A DNA stretch of 9,075 nucleotides from JBPOIS01 sp052034295 (GCA_052034295.1 JBPOIS010000072.1:1-9075), one strand, 5' to 3'. Shown: positions 1 to 5,667, numbered from the stretch's first letter. Notes: generated by a model from the letters alone, not told the origin. Translations and numbers: made by a program.

Positions 1-520
1 TGCGTCAGCGGTGTCGCATGACCTGTATGCCAACGTGATTGCCCATGGCCGTGCCACGGAAGCCCAGGAAATGCGCGTGTCGCGGATGGCGGTGGTCGGT
101 CTGGCGCTGCTGGCGATGCTGCTGGGCATCATCTTTGAAAAACAAAACGTGGCGTTCATGGTCGGGCTGGCCTTCGCGGTGGCGGCATCGGCGAATTTTC
201 CGGTGCTGCTGCTGTCGATGTTCTGGCGTGGCCTGACCACCCGGGGGGCGCTGATTGGCGGTACCACCGGGCTGCTGTCGTCGCTGCTGCTGATTTTCCT
301 GACCAAGGCTGTCTGGGTGGAAACCCTGAAGCTGGGCGAAACGGCACCGATCCCGTACACCAATCCGGCGTTGTTCTCGATGGGGCTCGCGTTCTTTGCC
401 TGCTGGTTCTTCTCGGTCACGGACAGGAGTGTGCAGGCTTCCGAGGACAAGGCGGGCTTTGATGCCCAGTTTGTCCGGGCCATCACCGGCATTGGGGCCT
501 CCAAGGCTTCTGATCACTGA
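1..520 (+). CDS. actP: Cation/acetate symporter ActP, C-terminal part (5' end outside window)
   Basis: The frame is open from base 2 and ends at TGA 518-520, giving the last 172 residues of a sodium:solute symporter family protein of the inner membrane, which takes up acetate with a cation. Recognisable ActP stretches are SHDLYANVI, RVSRMAVV, FEKQNVAFMVGLAFAVAASANFP, WFFSVTDRS and the C-terminal FDAQFVRAITGIGAS, all close to the E. coli protein. About four hydrophobic segments are visible (near residues 29-45, 53-79, 83-105 and 123-141), which fits the last helices of a roughly 13-helix transporter. A GTG at base 11 is only an internal valine codon, not the start. The upstream neighbour (often the small membrane protein YjcH) would lie outside the window. 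An intrinsic terminator follows 20 bases after the stop, so actP is probably the last gene of its operon. The family call is firm; acetate specificity is taken from the family. Confidence 0.93.
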   Translation, partial: ASAVSHDLYANVIAHGRATEAQEMRVSRMAVVGLALLAMLLGIIFEKQNVAFMVGLAFAVAASANFPVLLLSMFWRGLTTRGALIGGTTGLLSSLLLIFLTKAVWVETLKLGETAPIPYTNPALFSMGLAFFACWFFSVTDRSVQASEDKAGFDAQFVRAITGIGASKASDH

Positions 521-540
521 GTCCGGCTGCGCTGACACCC

Positions 541-565
541 AACCCGCTTGCGAGCGGGTTTTTTT
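541..565 (+). terminator. Rho-independent terminator after actP
   Basis: AACCCGCT (541-548), loop TGCG (549-552) and AGCGGGTT (553-560) form a perfect 8-bp stem, followed directly by five T (561-565). It lies 20 bases past the actP stop and faces the right way to end that transcript. Confidence 0.93.
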
Positions 566-574
566 ATGGGGCCG

Positions 575-592
575 GTGGGTCTGTGGACCCGC
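575..592. repeat. Short inverted repeat upstream of the SEC-C gene
   Basis: GTGGGTC (575-581), TGTG (582-585) and GACCCGC (586-592) pair over 7 positions, one of them a T-G wobble. It lies between the actP terminator and a possible −10 box TATGCT (601-606) for the next gene. No good −35 box is seen at the right spacing. It could be an operator or a chance hairpin. Confidence 0.35.
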
Positions 593-634
593 TTTGGCCT
601 TATGCTGCGGGCAGGAAACGCAGCGGGGTGGTTC

Positions 635-1849
635 ATGCTGGAGGATCGCGATGTCGCCGGTCAGGTGTTTGCCGACAATTTCTGGCGGCCCTGGGCCCTG
701 GGTGGCCTGTGGCAGCGTCCGGAGGACGGCAACGAGTGGGTGCGGCAGTGTGATGAGGCGGTGTATTTTGATGGCACGCTGATCCTCATCGAGGTGGTGG
801 ATGCGGCACAGGGGCCGGCCCTCCGGGAAGGCGTGCGGCGGCTGGTGCAGCTGGGACGGCAGATTGGCCGGCAGTGGCTGTACGCCGGACAGGCGTCAGA
901 ACCCTGGACTGTGTTGCCCGCGCGGGTGTTTCGGGTGCTGGTGTGCCTGCACAGCACTGAAGCGCTGGCGCTGGGGCGTGCGCGCGATCGTCATCCGGTG
1001 CTGCTGTACAGCCTGACCGACTGGCAGCAGGTGATGGGCAGTCTGGATTGCTGGCCGGATTGGCTGGACTGGCTGTCGGCCCATGAGCATGCCGTACAGT
1101 CCCCCGGTGAGGACTGGAGCGTGCGTCGCCTGCTCAGCAATTATGTGGCGCAGGGGCGGCCCTTTGACTGGGCCCTGCAGCATGAACACCAGTGGCTGCA
1201 ACAGGGCCTGAAGCGTCAGCCATCCCCCTTGCTGCGGCTGGGGCTGGAGCAGCCCCATCTGGCCTGGCAGCAGGCGCGGCTGCTGGCCCAGCACTGGCAG
1301 GCGCTGGTCGGACAGTTCCAGCGCCAATCGGGCCCCCAGGCTGACCCGGCCACGCGCCGGCTGCTGGACCTGCTCGCCGGTGAGTCCATCGTGTCAGCGG
1401 CCCACCTCGGACAGGCGATGCAGAGCCCTGCGGCATTGAGCGCAGCCCAGCAGGGTGCTGGCTACCTGATCCACCTGCGTTCCCATGCCCATCCCCAGCG
1501 GCACTACCTGCTGGTGTTCTATGCCACGGCGGCGGGTCATGCGCAGGGCCGGGAGGCCCTGTTGCCCCAGCTGCCGCAGCTGGCTGAGCAGATCAATGCC
1601 CAGCAGCAGGCGCCACTGCTGGACGACATTCTGGTGCTGGGCCTGCAGGTGCAGGGCGGGGCCACGACGCGGGTCGATGTGGCCCATCTGTCCGGGCACC
1701 GGCTGCAACTGCCGCAGCTGACCAACGCCCTGCCGACCCGCAGTGACTGGGTGAACCTGCCGTCCGCCCCGCACTGGCCGGTGGGCCGCAATGAGCGCTG
1801 TCCCTGTGGCTCCGGCCGGCGCTACAAGCAGTGCTGTGGCCAGGCCTAG
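635..1849 (+). CDS. SEC-C motif protein of unknown function (paralogue of the next gene)
   Basis: The protein has 404 residues from ATG 635. The frame is open back to TTG 548 and ATG 566, but those starts lie in or beside the actP terminator hairpin. ATG 602 has no ribosome site, while 635 has the purine-rich GCGGGG just upstream. The last 22 residues hold a SEC-C zinc motif, CPCGSGRRYKQCC (C389, C391, C400, C401; CxCx8CC). This motif is known from the SecA tail and from many otherwise unrelated proteins, so it does not imply secretion. The N-terminal part has FWRPWALGG (16-24), CDEAVYF (39-45) and a hydrophobic strand LILIEV (49-54); W/L-rich helices fill the middle; residues 291-352 contain YLLVFYATAAGHA and DDILVLGLQV. 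These blocks recur in the same order in the downstream protein, so the two are related over their length. No signal peptide or membrane helix is seen, so it is probably cytoplasmic. I do not recognise a function. A degenerate nuclease-like fold is possible but unproven. Confidence 0.85.
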   Translation: MLEDRDVAGQVFADNFWRPWALGGLWQRPEDGNEWVRQCDEAVYFDGTLILIEVVDAAQGPALREGVRRLVQLGRQIGRQWLYAGQASEPWTVLPARVFRVLVCLHSTEALALGRARDRHPVLLYSLTDWQQVMGSLDCWPDWLDWLSAHEHAVQSPGEDWSVRRLLSNYVAQGRPFDWALQHEHQWLQQGLKRQPSPLLRLGLEQPHLAWQQARLLAQHWQALVGQFQRQSGPQADPATRRLLDLLAGESIVSAAHLGQAMQSPAALSAAQQGAGYLIHLRSHAHPQRHYLLVFYATAAGHAQGREALLPQLPQLAEQINAQQQAPLLDDILVLGLQVQGGATTRVDVAHLSGHRLQLPQLTNALPTRSDWVNLPSAPHWPVGRNERCPCGSGRRYKQCCGQA

Positions 1850-1903
1850 CCACGGCAGGCGGTGCCAAAACAGCCAACTCGATCGCGGTTTTTCAAGGAG
1901 TTT

Positions 1904-1933
1904 TTGCCAGGCGCTGCGGTAATGCGGTAAATA
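1904..1933 (+). promoter_or_regulatory. Possible weak promoter for the second paralogue
   Basis: TTGCCA (1904-1909) and TAAATA (1928-1933) are spaced 18 bases apart in the 133-base gap between the two paralogue genes. The −10 box matches poorly (3 of 6). No hairpin terminator is visible in this gap, so the second gene may simply be co-transcribed with the first. Confidence 0.2.
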
Positions 1934-1968
1934 GAAAAAGAAACCTGAACGCCCTTTTTTTTCACGGA

Positions 1969-1974
1969 TGAGGG
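1969..1974 (+). promoter_or_regulatory. Ribosome binding site deciding the start of the second paralogue
   Basis: TGAGGG lies 8 bases before ATG 1983 and overlaps the earlier in-frame ATG at 1968. That earlier ATG has no comparable site upstream, only a T-rich run and CACGG. This favours 1983 over 1968 (and over ATG 1989) as the start. Confidence 0.5.
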
Positions 1975-1982
1975 TCGCACGG

Positions 1983-3275
1983 ATGACCATGACTCGATAT
2001 CGCCTGCCCGCATTCCGGCCTGCGCCGGCCACCCCCGCCACGGTACAGCCGGTCCTGGGGTCCGCACCGGCGGCCTCCACCATTCCGCATCACCTGCAGC
2101 CGTTTTTTGGTCAGGCATTTTTTCGGGACTGGGGGGTGGCCGGGGTGTACCGGCCACACAACCCGCCGCGTCCGGGACAGGCGCACCGGTTGTGTGATTA
2201 CCTGATCTATTTCCGCGACCGGCTGATCCTGATCGCCCTGCCCGAGCTGCTGTTTGAGGATGAGCAGCCGATGCTGGAGCAGCTGCAGGCGTTCCGCAAA
2301 AAGCAGGTGCATCGCGCCCGCCGCAATCTGGACCAGACCGAAGCCTACATCCGCTCAGGCCAGCCGGTGTATGCCGATGTGGACTGCCGCCAGCCCTGGC
2401 AGCCCGGCAGCCTGGCCCGCATCGACAAGATCTGCATCACCACCCTGATGGAGCGCACCGGCAGCGGCGAGCAGGCCGTGCTGCATGGCTATGACCGCGC
2501 CTATTACGAAGAAGAGCAGATCGGCGATGAAACCAGCAGCCCGGTGCAGATGTTCAGTGCGGGCGCCTTCACCCAGCTGGTGCAGGTGCTGGATAACTTT
2601 GCCGATTTGCTCAACTACCTGACCTTCCAGTCGCTGCTGATTGCCGACGAAACCCAGCCGTTTGACTGTGAAAATGACCTGCTGAACCGTTTCATTGAGG
2701 AAGGCCATGTGTTTGCCCATGCGCGCATGCTGGCCGAGATGCAGCAGCCCAGCGAACCCCGGCTGATCCGTTTCTGGTCTCCCGTCGGACCGGCGCAGGC
2801 CCTGGCCACTTTCAAACAGGTCCGTCAGGAAAGCGCCCTGTGGGATCAGTTTGCTGCGGCCTACCGGCAGCGCCTGCGCGAGGTGATGAAGACCCAGCAG
2901 GAGATGCAGGCCGCCCAGACCCTGGCGGATTACCGCTGGCTGCTGTCTTCGCTGGTTGATGAGTGCCACGCCTCACGCTGGCGACTGGCCCAGGTGCTGC
3001 TGCTGCGGCTGGCCCAGCCGCGCAGTCAGGATGGCGAGGCGCTGGTGGCGGTGTGCCGTTCCTACACCCGTGCCGAACGGCTGTTCCTGTTCTGTTTTTA
3101 CAGCGAGCAGGCCGGGCACGCACACGCCCGAGCCCAGCTGCAGGGCCAGCTCAGTGAACAGGGCCGGCAGGTGGCGGCACAGCAGCTGGTGCCGGTGCAG
3201 GAGGTGATTGTGGTCGGGGTCAGCACCGAACAGGGCCTGCCGGTGTCGGCGGATGTGGTCTATGTCCGGGTCTGA
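1983..3275 (+). CDS. Protein of unknown function, paralogue of the upstream SEC-C protein but lacking the zinc tail
   Basis: The protein has 430 residues from ATG 1983 (435 if ATG 1968 is used). I do not recognise a named family. It mirrors the upstream protein along its length: FFRDWGVAGVYRP (46-58) against FWRPWALGGLWQRP; LCDYLIYF...LILIAL (70-86) against QCDEAVYF...LILIEV; a middle block ending LDNFADLLNYLT (203-214) against LDCWPDWLDWLS; and FLFCFYSEQAGHA (368-380) plus QEVIVVGVS against YLLVFYATAAGHA plus DDILVLGLQV. It ends straight after this last block at VYVRV, so the CxCx8CC tail is absent. Residues 95-125 are rich in K, R, E and Q and are probably a helix. An N-terminal stretch of about 35 residues is rich in Pro and Ala, is probably disordered, and has no counterpart in the neighbour. 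No signal peptide or membrane helix is seen. It is probably cytoplasmic and may work with the upstream protein. Confidence 0.82.
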   Translation: MTMTRYRLPAFRPAPATPATVQPVLGSAPAASTIPHHLQPFFGQAFFRDWGVAGVYRPHNPPRPGQAHRLCDYLIYFRDRLILIALPELLFEDEQPMLEQLQAFRKKQVHRARRNLDQTEAYIRSGQPVYADVDCRQPWQPGSLARIDKICITTLMERTGSGEQAVLHGYDRAYYEEEQIGDETSSPVQMFSAGAFTQLVQVLDNFADLLNYLTFQSLLIADETQPFDCENDLLNRFIEEGHVFAHARMLAEMQQPSEPRLIRFWSPVGPAQALATFKQVRQESALWDQFAAAYRQRLREVMKTQQEMQAAQTLADYRWLLSSLVDECHASRWRLAQVLLLRLAQPRSQDGEALVAVCRSYTRAERLFLFCFYSEQAGHAHARAQLQGQLSEQGRQVAAQQLVPVQEVIVVGVSTEQGLPVSADVVYVRV

Positions 3276-3290
3276 GCCCGCCGCCGGGAT

Positions 3291-3536
3291 TTAGCCGGGC
3301 AAAAATGGCCGCCAGTCCTGGGTTTTGGGGTCAAAAAACGCCAGGGAATCCACGGCGATGTCGGCCAGCGACAGCCAGCGTTCCTCCCCGCGCTCGCCAC
3401 TGCCGATGCTGATCAGCAGGGCGTCCTCGTTCAGCTCCATCACCCAGCCTTGCCAGTGCTGGCCACGGGTGGTGCGCAGCCGCTGCTGGTTGCCGGATTC
3501 CGCAAATTCAATCCATTGCTCAGGGGTCAGGACCAT
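3291..3536 (-). CDS. Small protein of unknown function downstream of the M23 peptidase
   Basis: It has 81 residues and starts at ATG 3536 (reading leftward), with GGAG 10 bases upstream (complement of 3547-3550) and TAA at 3291-3293. I do not recognise it. The sequence is soluble and acidic, with an N-terminal helix-like stretch (LTPEQWIEFAESG, residues 3-15) followed by likely beta strands: QGWVMELNEDALLISIG, a charged turn with ERGEERW, then LSLADIAVDSLAFFD. The strand-turn pattern recalls small SH3-like or LSm-like barrels, but that is inference from pattern only. It lies 27 bases after the peptidase stop on the same strand, so it is probably the third gene of the mutY cluster. Its stop is 15 bases from the stop of the convergent gene on the other strand. 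Its own start and ribosome site and clean placement argue that it is real. Confidence 0.7.
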   Translation of the reverse strand: MVLTPEQWIEFAESGNQQRLRTTRGQHWQGWVMELNEDALLISIGSGERGEERWLSLADIAVDSLAFFDPKTQDWRPFLPG

Positions 3537-3563
3537 GGTGCAGCCACTCCAGTCGGGATGCGC

Positions 3564-4085
3564 TCAGCGCAGATAGCCATAGGGATTGATCCAGCGCCGG
3601 CCATCGGCCTGCAGGCCATAGTGCAGGTGCGGCATGGTGGCATTGCCGGTCTGGCCCACTTCGCCCAGCACCTGCCCCCGGCGGATGCGCTGGCCCACCT
3701 GCAGGCCGGCAAAGCGGCGCAAGTGCGCATAATAATGCAGACTGCCCGCCGGGCCCAGCAGCCAGACGGCTTTTCCGCCCGCACCCCCTTCGCTCAGGCG
3801 CAGCACCACCCCGTCGGTGTTGGCGCGGATCGGTGTGCCCGGCGGCGCCTTGATGTCGATGCCCTGATGGCTGCGGCCCTGACTGCGGGCCTGCCCCCAG
3901 GTGTCGCGCAACTGTGCCGGGCTGACCCCCTGAACTGGAATGTCCAGCTGGCGCGGCAGGGTCTGACGGGCCAGCCAGTCCGGTACCCCGACCGGGGCCA
4001 TCGGCGGCGGGGCGCGGTGACAGGCGGCCAGACCGGCACACAGGGACAGGGTGGCGCACAGCAGTCGCAGCCGACGGGCTTTCAT
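3564..4085 (-). CDS. M23-family metallopeptidase lipoprotein (murein hydrolase type)
   Basis: The protein has 173 residues. The N terminus is a lipoprotein signal: basic KARRLR, a hydrophobic stretch and lipobox LAAC with the lipidated cysteine at C22. The next residue is His, not Asp, which by the Lol rule predicts the outer membrane. The rest is a compact M23 (LytM) domain with the full metal and catalytic set: HQGID (H73, D77), HYYAHL (H117, H121) and HLHYG (H153, H155), plus the usual GTPIRA and GQVLGEVGQTGN stretches. Such enzymes cut peptide cross-links in murein, or activate amidases when ligands are missing; here none is missing, so it could be an active endopeptidase. Unlike NlpD and EnvC it has no LysM or coiled-coil segment. 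Its ATG overlaps the mutY stop (ATGA, 4082-4085), so translation is probably coupled to mutY. Enzyme class is confident; the exact substrate is not known. Confidence 0.9.
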   Translation of the reverse strand: MKARRLRLLCATLSLCAGLAACHRAPPPMAPVGVPDWLARQTLPRQLDIPVQGVSPAQLRDTWGQARSQGRSHQGIDIKAPPGTPIRANTDGVVLRLSEGGAGGKAVWLLGPAGSLHYYAHLRRFAGLQVGQRIRRGQVLGEVGQTGNATMPHLHYGLQADGRRWINPYGYLR

Positions 4086-5104
4086 CCGGCCTGACCTGCG
4101 GCTTGCAACAGGCGTTTCATGGCGGTGGGCACCCCGCCCGCCAGCGCCTGCGCCGGGGTCAGCCAGCGCAATTCACGTCCCGCACCAGCCAGTTCAGCCT
4201 CCAGCGCATCCACCGGCCCGGCGCAGTGCCAGAGCTGCAACTGCCAGCGCAAATGGGTGAGCACATGCTCAATCTGCACCCCGGCGCGGCCTTCAGGCAG
4301 ACCCTCCGTGCCCACCTCCAGCAGCGGCAGACACAGCAGGCCGCCCCAGAGGCCAGAGGCGGGGCGCAGCTCCCACAGCCAGTGATCGCCCTGTTGCACC
4401 TGCAGTGCCCAGGACTGACGGATCGGCAGGGGGGCACGGGTTTTTTTCTGGGGAAAATCCAGTTCCCGGCCCTGTTGATGGGCCTGGCAGGTGGACTGCA
4501 GCGGGCAATACAGGCACAGCGGCCTGCGCGGGGTGCACACGGTGGCCCCCAGGTCCATCATCGCCTGCGTGTAGGCCCCGGTGCGCTGTGTGGGCGTCAG
4601 GGCCTCCACCAGTGTCCACAGCTCGCGCTGGAGGGTCGGAGAGAGCGGATCGCCGGCCACGGCAAAATACCGGCACAGCACCCGGCGCACATTGCCATCC
4701 AGAATCACCCCGTGGCGGCCCAGCCCCAGCGCCATGATGGCCCCGGCGGTCGAGCGGCCCACCCCCGGCAGTGCCATCCAGCCCGCCAGCGTGTCTGGAA
4801 AGGCCCCGGCAGCGGCCACCTGCCGGGCCGCACGGTGCAGGTTGCGCGCGCGGGCATAGTAACCCAGCCCGGCCCAGTGACTGGCCACGTCCTCCCAGCT
4901 GGCCTGGGCCAGTGCTTCCACGGTGGGAAAGCGCTGCAAAAAGCGCGGAAAATACGCCAGCACAGTTTTCACCTGCGTTTGCTGTAGCATGACTTCCGAC
5001 ACCCACACCGGATAGGGGTCCTGCACCTGCCAGGGCAGGTCATGGCGGCCATACTGGTCGAACCATTCAAGCACACGGGGGGCAAAAGTCGGGTCTGCGT
5101 TCAT
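4082..5104 (-). CDS. mutY: Adenine DNA glycosylase MutY
   Basis: The protein has 340 residues, near the usual 350. MutY removes adenine mispaired with 8-oxoguanine and so prevents G:C to T:A mutations. The N-terminal catalytic domain has SEVMLQQTQV with the catalytic glutamate E37, helix-hairpin-helix LPGVGRSTAGAI (112-123), and VILDGNVRRVL with the key aspartate D136. The [4Fe-4S] ligands C190, C197, C200 and C206 follow in the expected Cx6Cx2Cx5C spacing. After a linker (FPQKKTRAPLP) comes the NUDIX-like C-terminal domain that reads 8-oxoguanine, with GLWGGLLCLP (251-260). ATG 5104 is the only good start ahead of E37. The Shine-Dalgarno is poor because the strand just upstream is C-rich, suggesting modest translation. 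In many gammaproteobacteria mutY is followed by yggX; here a peptidase lipoprotein gene follows instead. No promoter is clear in the upstream gap. Confidence 0.97.
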   Translation of the reverse strand: MNADPTFAPRVLEWFDQYGRHDLPWQVQDPYPVWVSEVMLQQTQVKTVLAYFPRFLQRFPTVEALAQASWEDVASHWAGLGYYARARNLHRAARQVAAAGAFPDTLAGWMALPGVGRSTAGAIMALGLGRHGVILDGNVRRVLCRYFAVAGDPLSPTLQRELWTLVEALTPTQRTGAYTQAMMDLGATVCTPRRPLCLYCPLQSTCQAHQQGRELDFPQKKTRAPLPIRQSWALQVQQGDHWLWELRPASGLWGGLLCLPLLEVGTEGLPEGRAGVQIEHVLTHLRWQLQLWHCAGPVDALEAELAGAGRELRWLTPAQALAGGVPTAMKRLLQAAGQAG

Positions 5105-5317
5105 GCCGGAGCCGGGGGGAGGGACAAACGGTCATCTTGCGCGGCAGGGCAGGCCGATGCAAGGGGGGCGCAAAAAACCGGTCATGGCCGGGACCTGAAC
5201 CCAGCACCTTGCATGGCCAGAGTCAGGTTTTCGAGAAAAAATCCTCAGTCGCCACAGGCCAGGCCCGCAAAAACCTGCGTGTTTTTGTCCAATCCTGCAC
5301 CCATCATGAACCGATGC
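5105..5317. other. Non-coding gap upstream of mutY, rich in hairpins
   Basis: No convincing gene is present. It holds the − strand hairpin and T tract at 5172-5220; a perfect A/T-rich inverted repeat CAAAAAC / GTTTTTG (5268-5274 and 5281-5287, loop of 6); an imperfect hairpin at about 5226-5244; and two short direct repeats shared with the next terminator, CCGATGCAA (5154-5162 and 5311-5319) and GCAAAAAACC (5170-5179 and 5316-5325). The mutY promoter must lie here or further right, but no good −35/−10 pair was found on the − strand. Confidence 0.6.
5172..5220 (-). terminator. Intrinsic terminator-like structure on the − strand, upstream of mutY
   Basis: Read on the − strand, CTGGCCATG (complement of 5212-5220) pairs with CATGACCGG (complement of 5178-5186), with one C-A mismatch and one T-G wobble. 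The interior contains a second stem, GCTGGG and CCCGGC around a 7-base loop TTCAGGT (5187-5205), and six T follow directly (complement of 5172-5177). This is the layout of a rho-independent terminator. No protein gene on the − strand ends before it, so it may end a small RNA or attenuate the mutY transcript. Confidence 0.55.
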
Positions 5318-5345
5318 AAAAAACCACCCCGCAGGGTGGTTTTTT
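5318..5345. terminator. Bidirectional rho-independent terminator after the UPF0391 gene
   Basis: AAAAAACCACCC (5318-5329), loop CGCA (5330-5333) and GGGTGGTTTTTT (5334-5345) form a perfect 12-bp stem, with T runs on whichever strand is read. It lies 28 bases past the stop of the − strand UPF0391 gene and should end that transcript. Confidence 0.92.
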
Positions 5346-5373
5346 CAGGATTGAAAACCCGGAACAGGGTCGG

Positions 5374-5538
5374 TTATACATTCACCCGGCCACGGCTGAC
5401 AAAGGCCACAATGGCCAGAATCACCGCCACCACCAGGAAAATCCAGGCAAAATCAGCCGACAGACCGGCCACACCGCCAAAACCCAGCAGGCTGGCAATC
5501 AGCGCAATCACCGCAAACACAATCGCCCAACGAAACAT
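5374..5538 (-). CDS. ytjA: Small membrane protein of the UPF0391/DUF1328 (YtjA) family
   Basis: It has 54 residues from ATG 5538 to TAA 5374-5376. The frame is open further upstream, but MFRW is the standard start of this family and has a strong ribosome site, GGAGAG (complement of 5544-5549), 5 bases away. It shows the family signature MFRWAIVF..IALIA..LGFGG.AG followed by a second hydrophobic helix (about residues 31-47) and a short basic tail, SRGRVNV. Two transmembrane helices in the inner membrane are expected. YtjA-type peptides are widespread in proteobacteria; their biochemical role is not established, and I recall only loose links to envelope or stationary-phase stress. It is a single-gene unit: a strong terminator follows, and a long structured upstream region precedes it, opposite glpD. 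Confidence 0.9.
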   Translation of the reverse strand: MFRWAIVFAVIALIASLLGFGGVAGLSADFAWIFLVVAVILAIVAFVSRGRVNV

Positions 5539-5573
5539 GATGACTCTCCAGAATTCAAAAAAACAATCAATCT

Positions 5574-5618
5574 GAGCCCTGTCAACACCAGCACCAGACC
5601 GCGTGGTCTGCAGGGCTC
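5574..5618. repeat. Nested inverted repeats upstream of the UPF0391 gene
   Basis: GAGCCCTG (5574-5581) pairs perfectly with CAGGGCTC (5611-5618). Inside, CAGACC (5595-5600) and GGTCTG (5605-5610) pair around GCGT. The inner stem abuts the outer right arm, leaving a 13-base bulge on the left. As RNA on the − strand it would fold about 36 bases before the UPF0391 start codon, so it could be a leader structure, or it may be an operator. Confidence 0.5.
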
Positions 5619-5621
5619 GCC

Positions 5622-5635
5622 GTGAATTCACTATA
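5622..5635 (-). promoter_or_regulatory. Palindrome overlapping a possible −10 box for the UPF0391 gene
   Basis: GTGAATTCAC (5622-5631) is a perfect 10-bp palindrome. On the − strand it is preceded by TATAGT (complement of 5630-5635), which resembles a −10 box, so the palindrome would cover the transcription start. No matching −35 box is seen 16-18 bases away. This could suggest a factor-dependent or stress sigma promoter, or chance. Confidence 0.3.
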
Positions 5636-5643
5636 ACCAGCGC

Positions 5644-5667
5644 AGCCGCAGGCCCTGTGCGGCTTTT
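5644..5667 (+). repeat. Small hairpin followed by a short T run
   Basis: AGCCGCA (5644-5650) and TGCGGCT (5658-5664) pair perfectly around a 7-base loop and are followed by TTT. It looks like a weak terminator on the + strand, but nothing upstream on that strand needs one and the T tract is short. It is recorded as a structural element only. Confidence 0.3.

Noticed and set aside
1777..1849. SecA-related function for the SEC-C protein
   Set aside because: The CxCx8CC motif occurs at the ends of many unrelated proteins. The rest of the protein lacks any SecA ATPase motif such as Walker A or DEAD.
3276..3300. Possible terminator between the convergent genes (GCCCG / CGGGC)
   Set aside because: Only 5 pairs with a long loop, and no T tract follows on either strand in the right direction.
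4103..4987. Long + strand open frame opposite mutY
   Set aside because: It is antisense to mutY, which has all its catalytic and Fe-S residues in order. The + strand translation is Gln/Pro/Arg-rich and shows no family features.
5187..5205. tRNA T-arm look-alike on the − strand (GCTGGG, loop TTCAGGT, CCCGGC)
   Set aside because: The stem and 7-base loop resemble a T arm, but loop position 58 is G rather than the near-universal A. No anticodon arm, D arm or acceptor stem fits around it. The stem is better explained as the inner part of a terminator-like hairpin.
5042..5625. Overlapping + strand open frames across the mutY start, the gap and the UPF0391 gene
   Set aside because: They run through two terminators and antisense to an established small gene, have no ribosome site, and have no protein-like composition.
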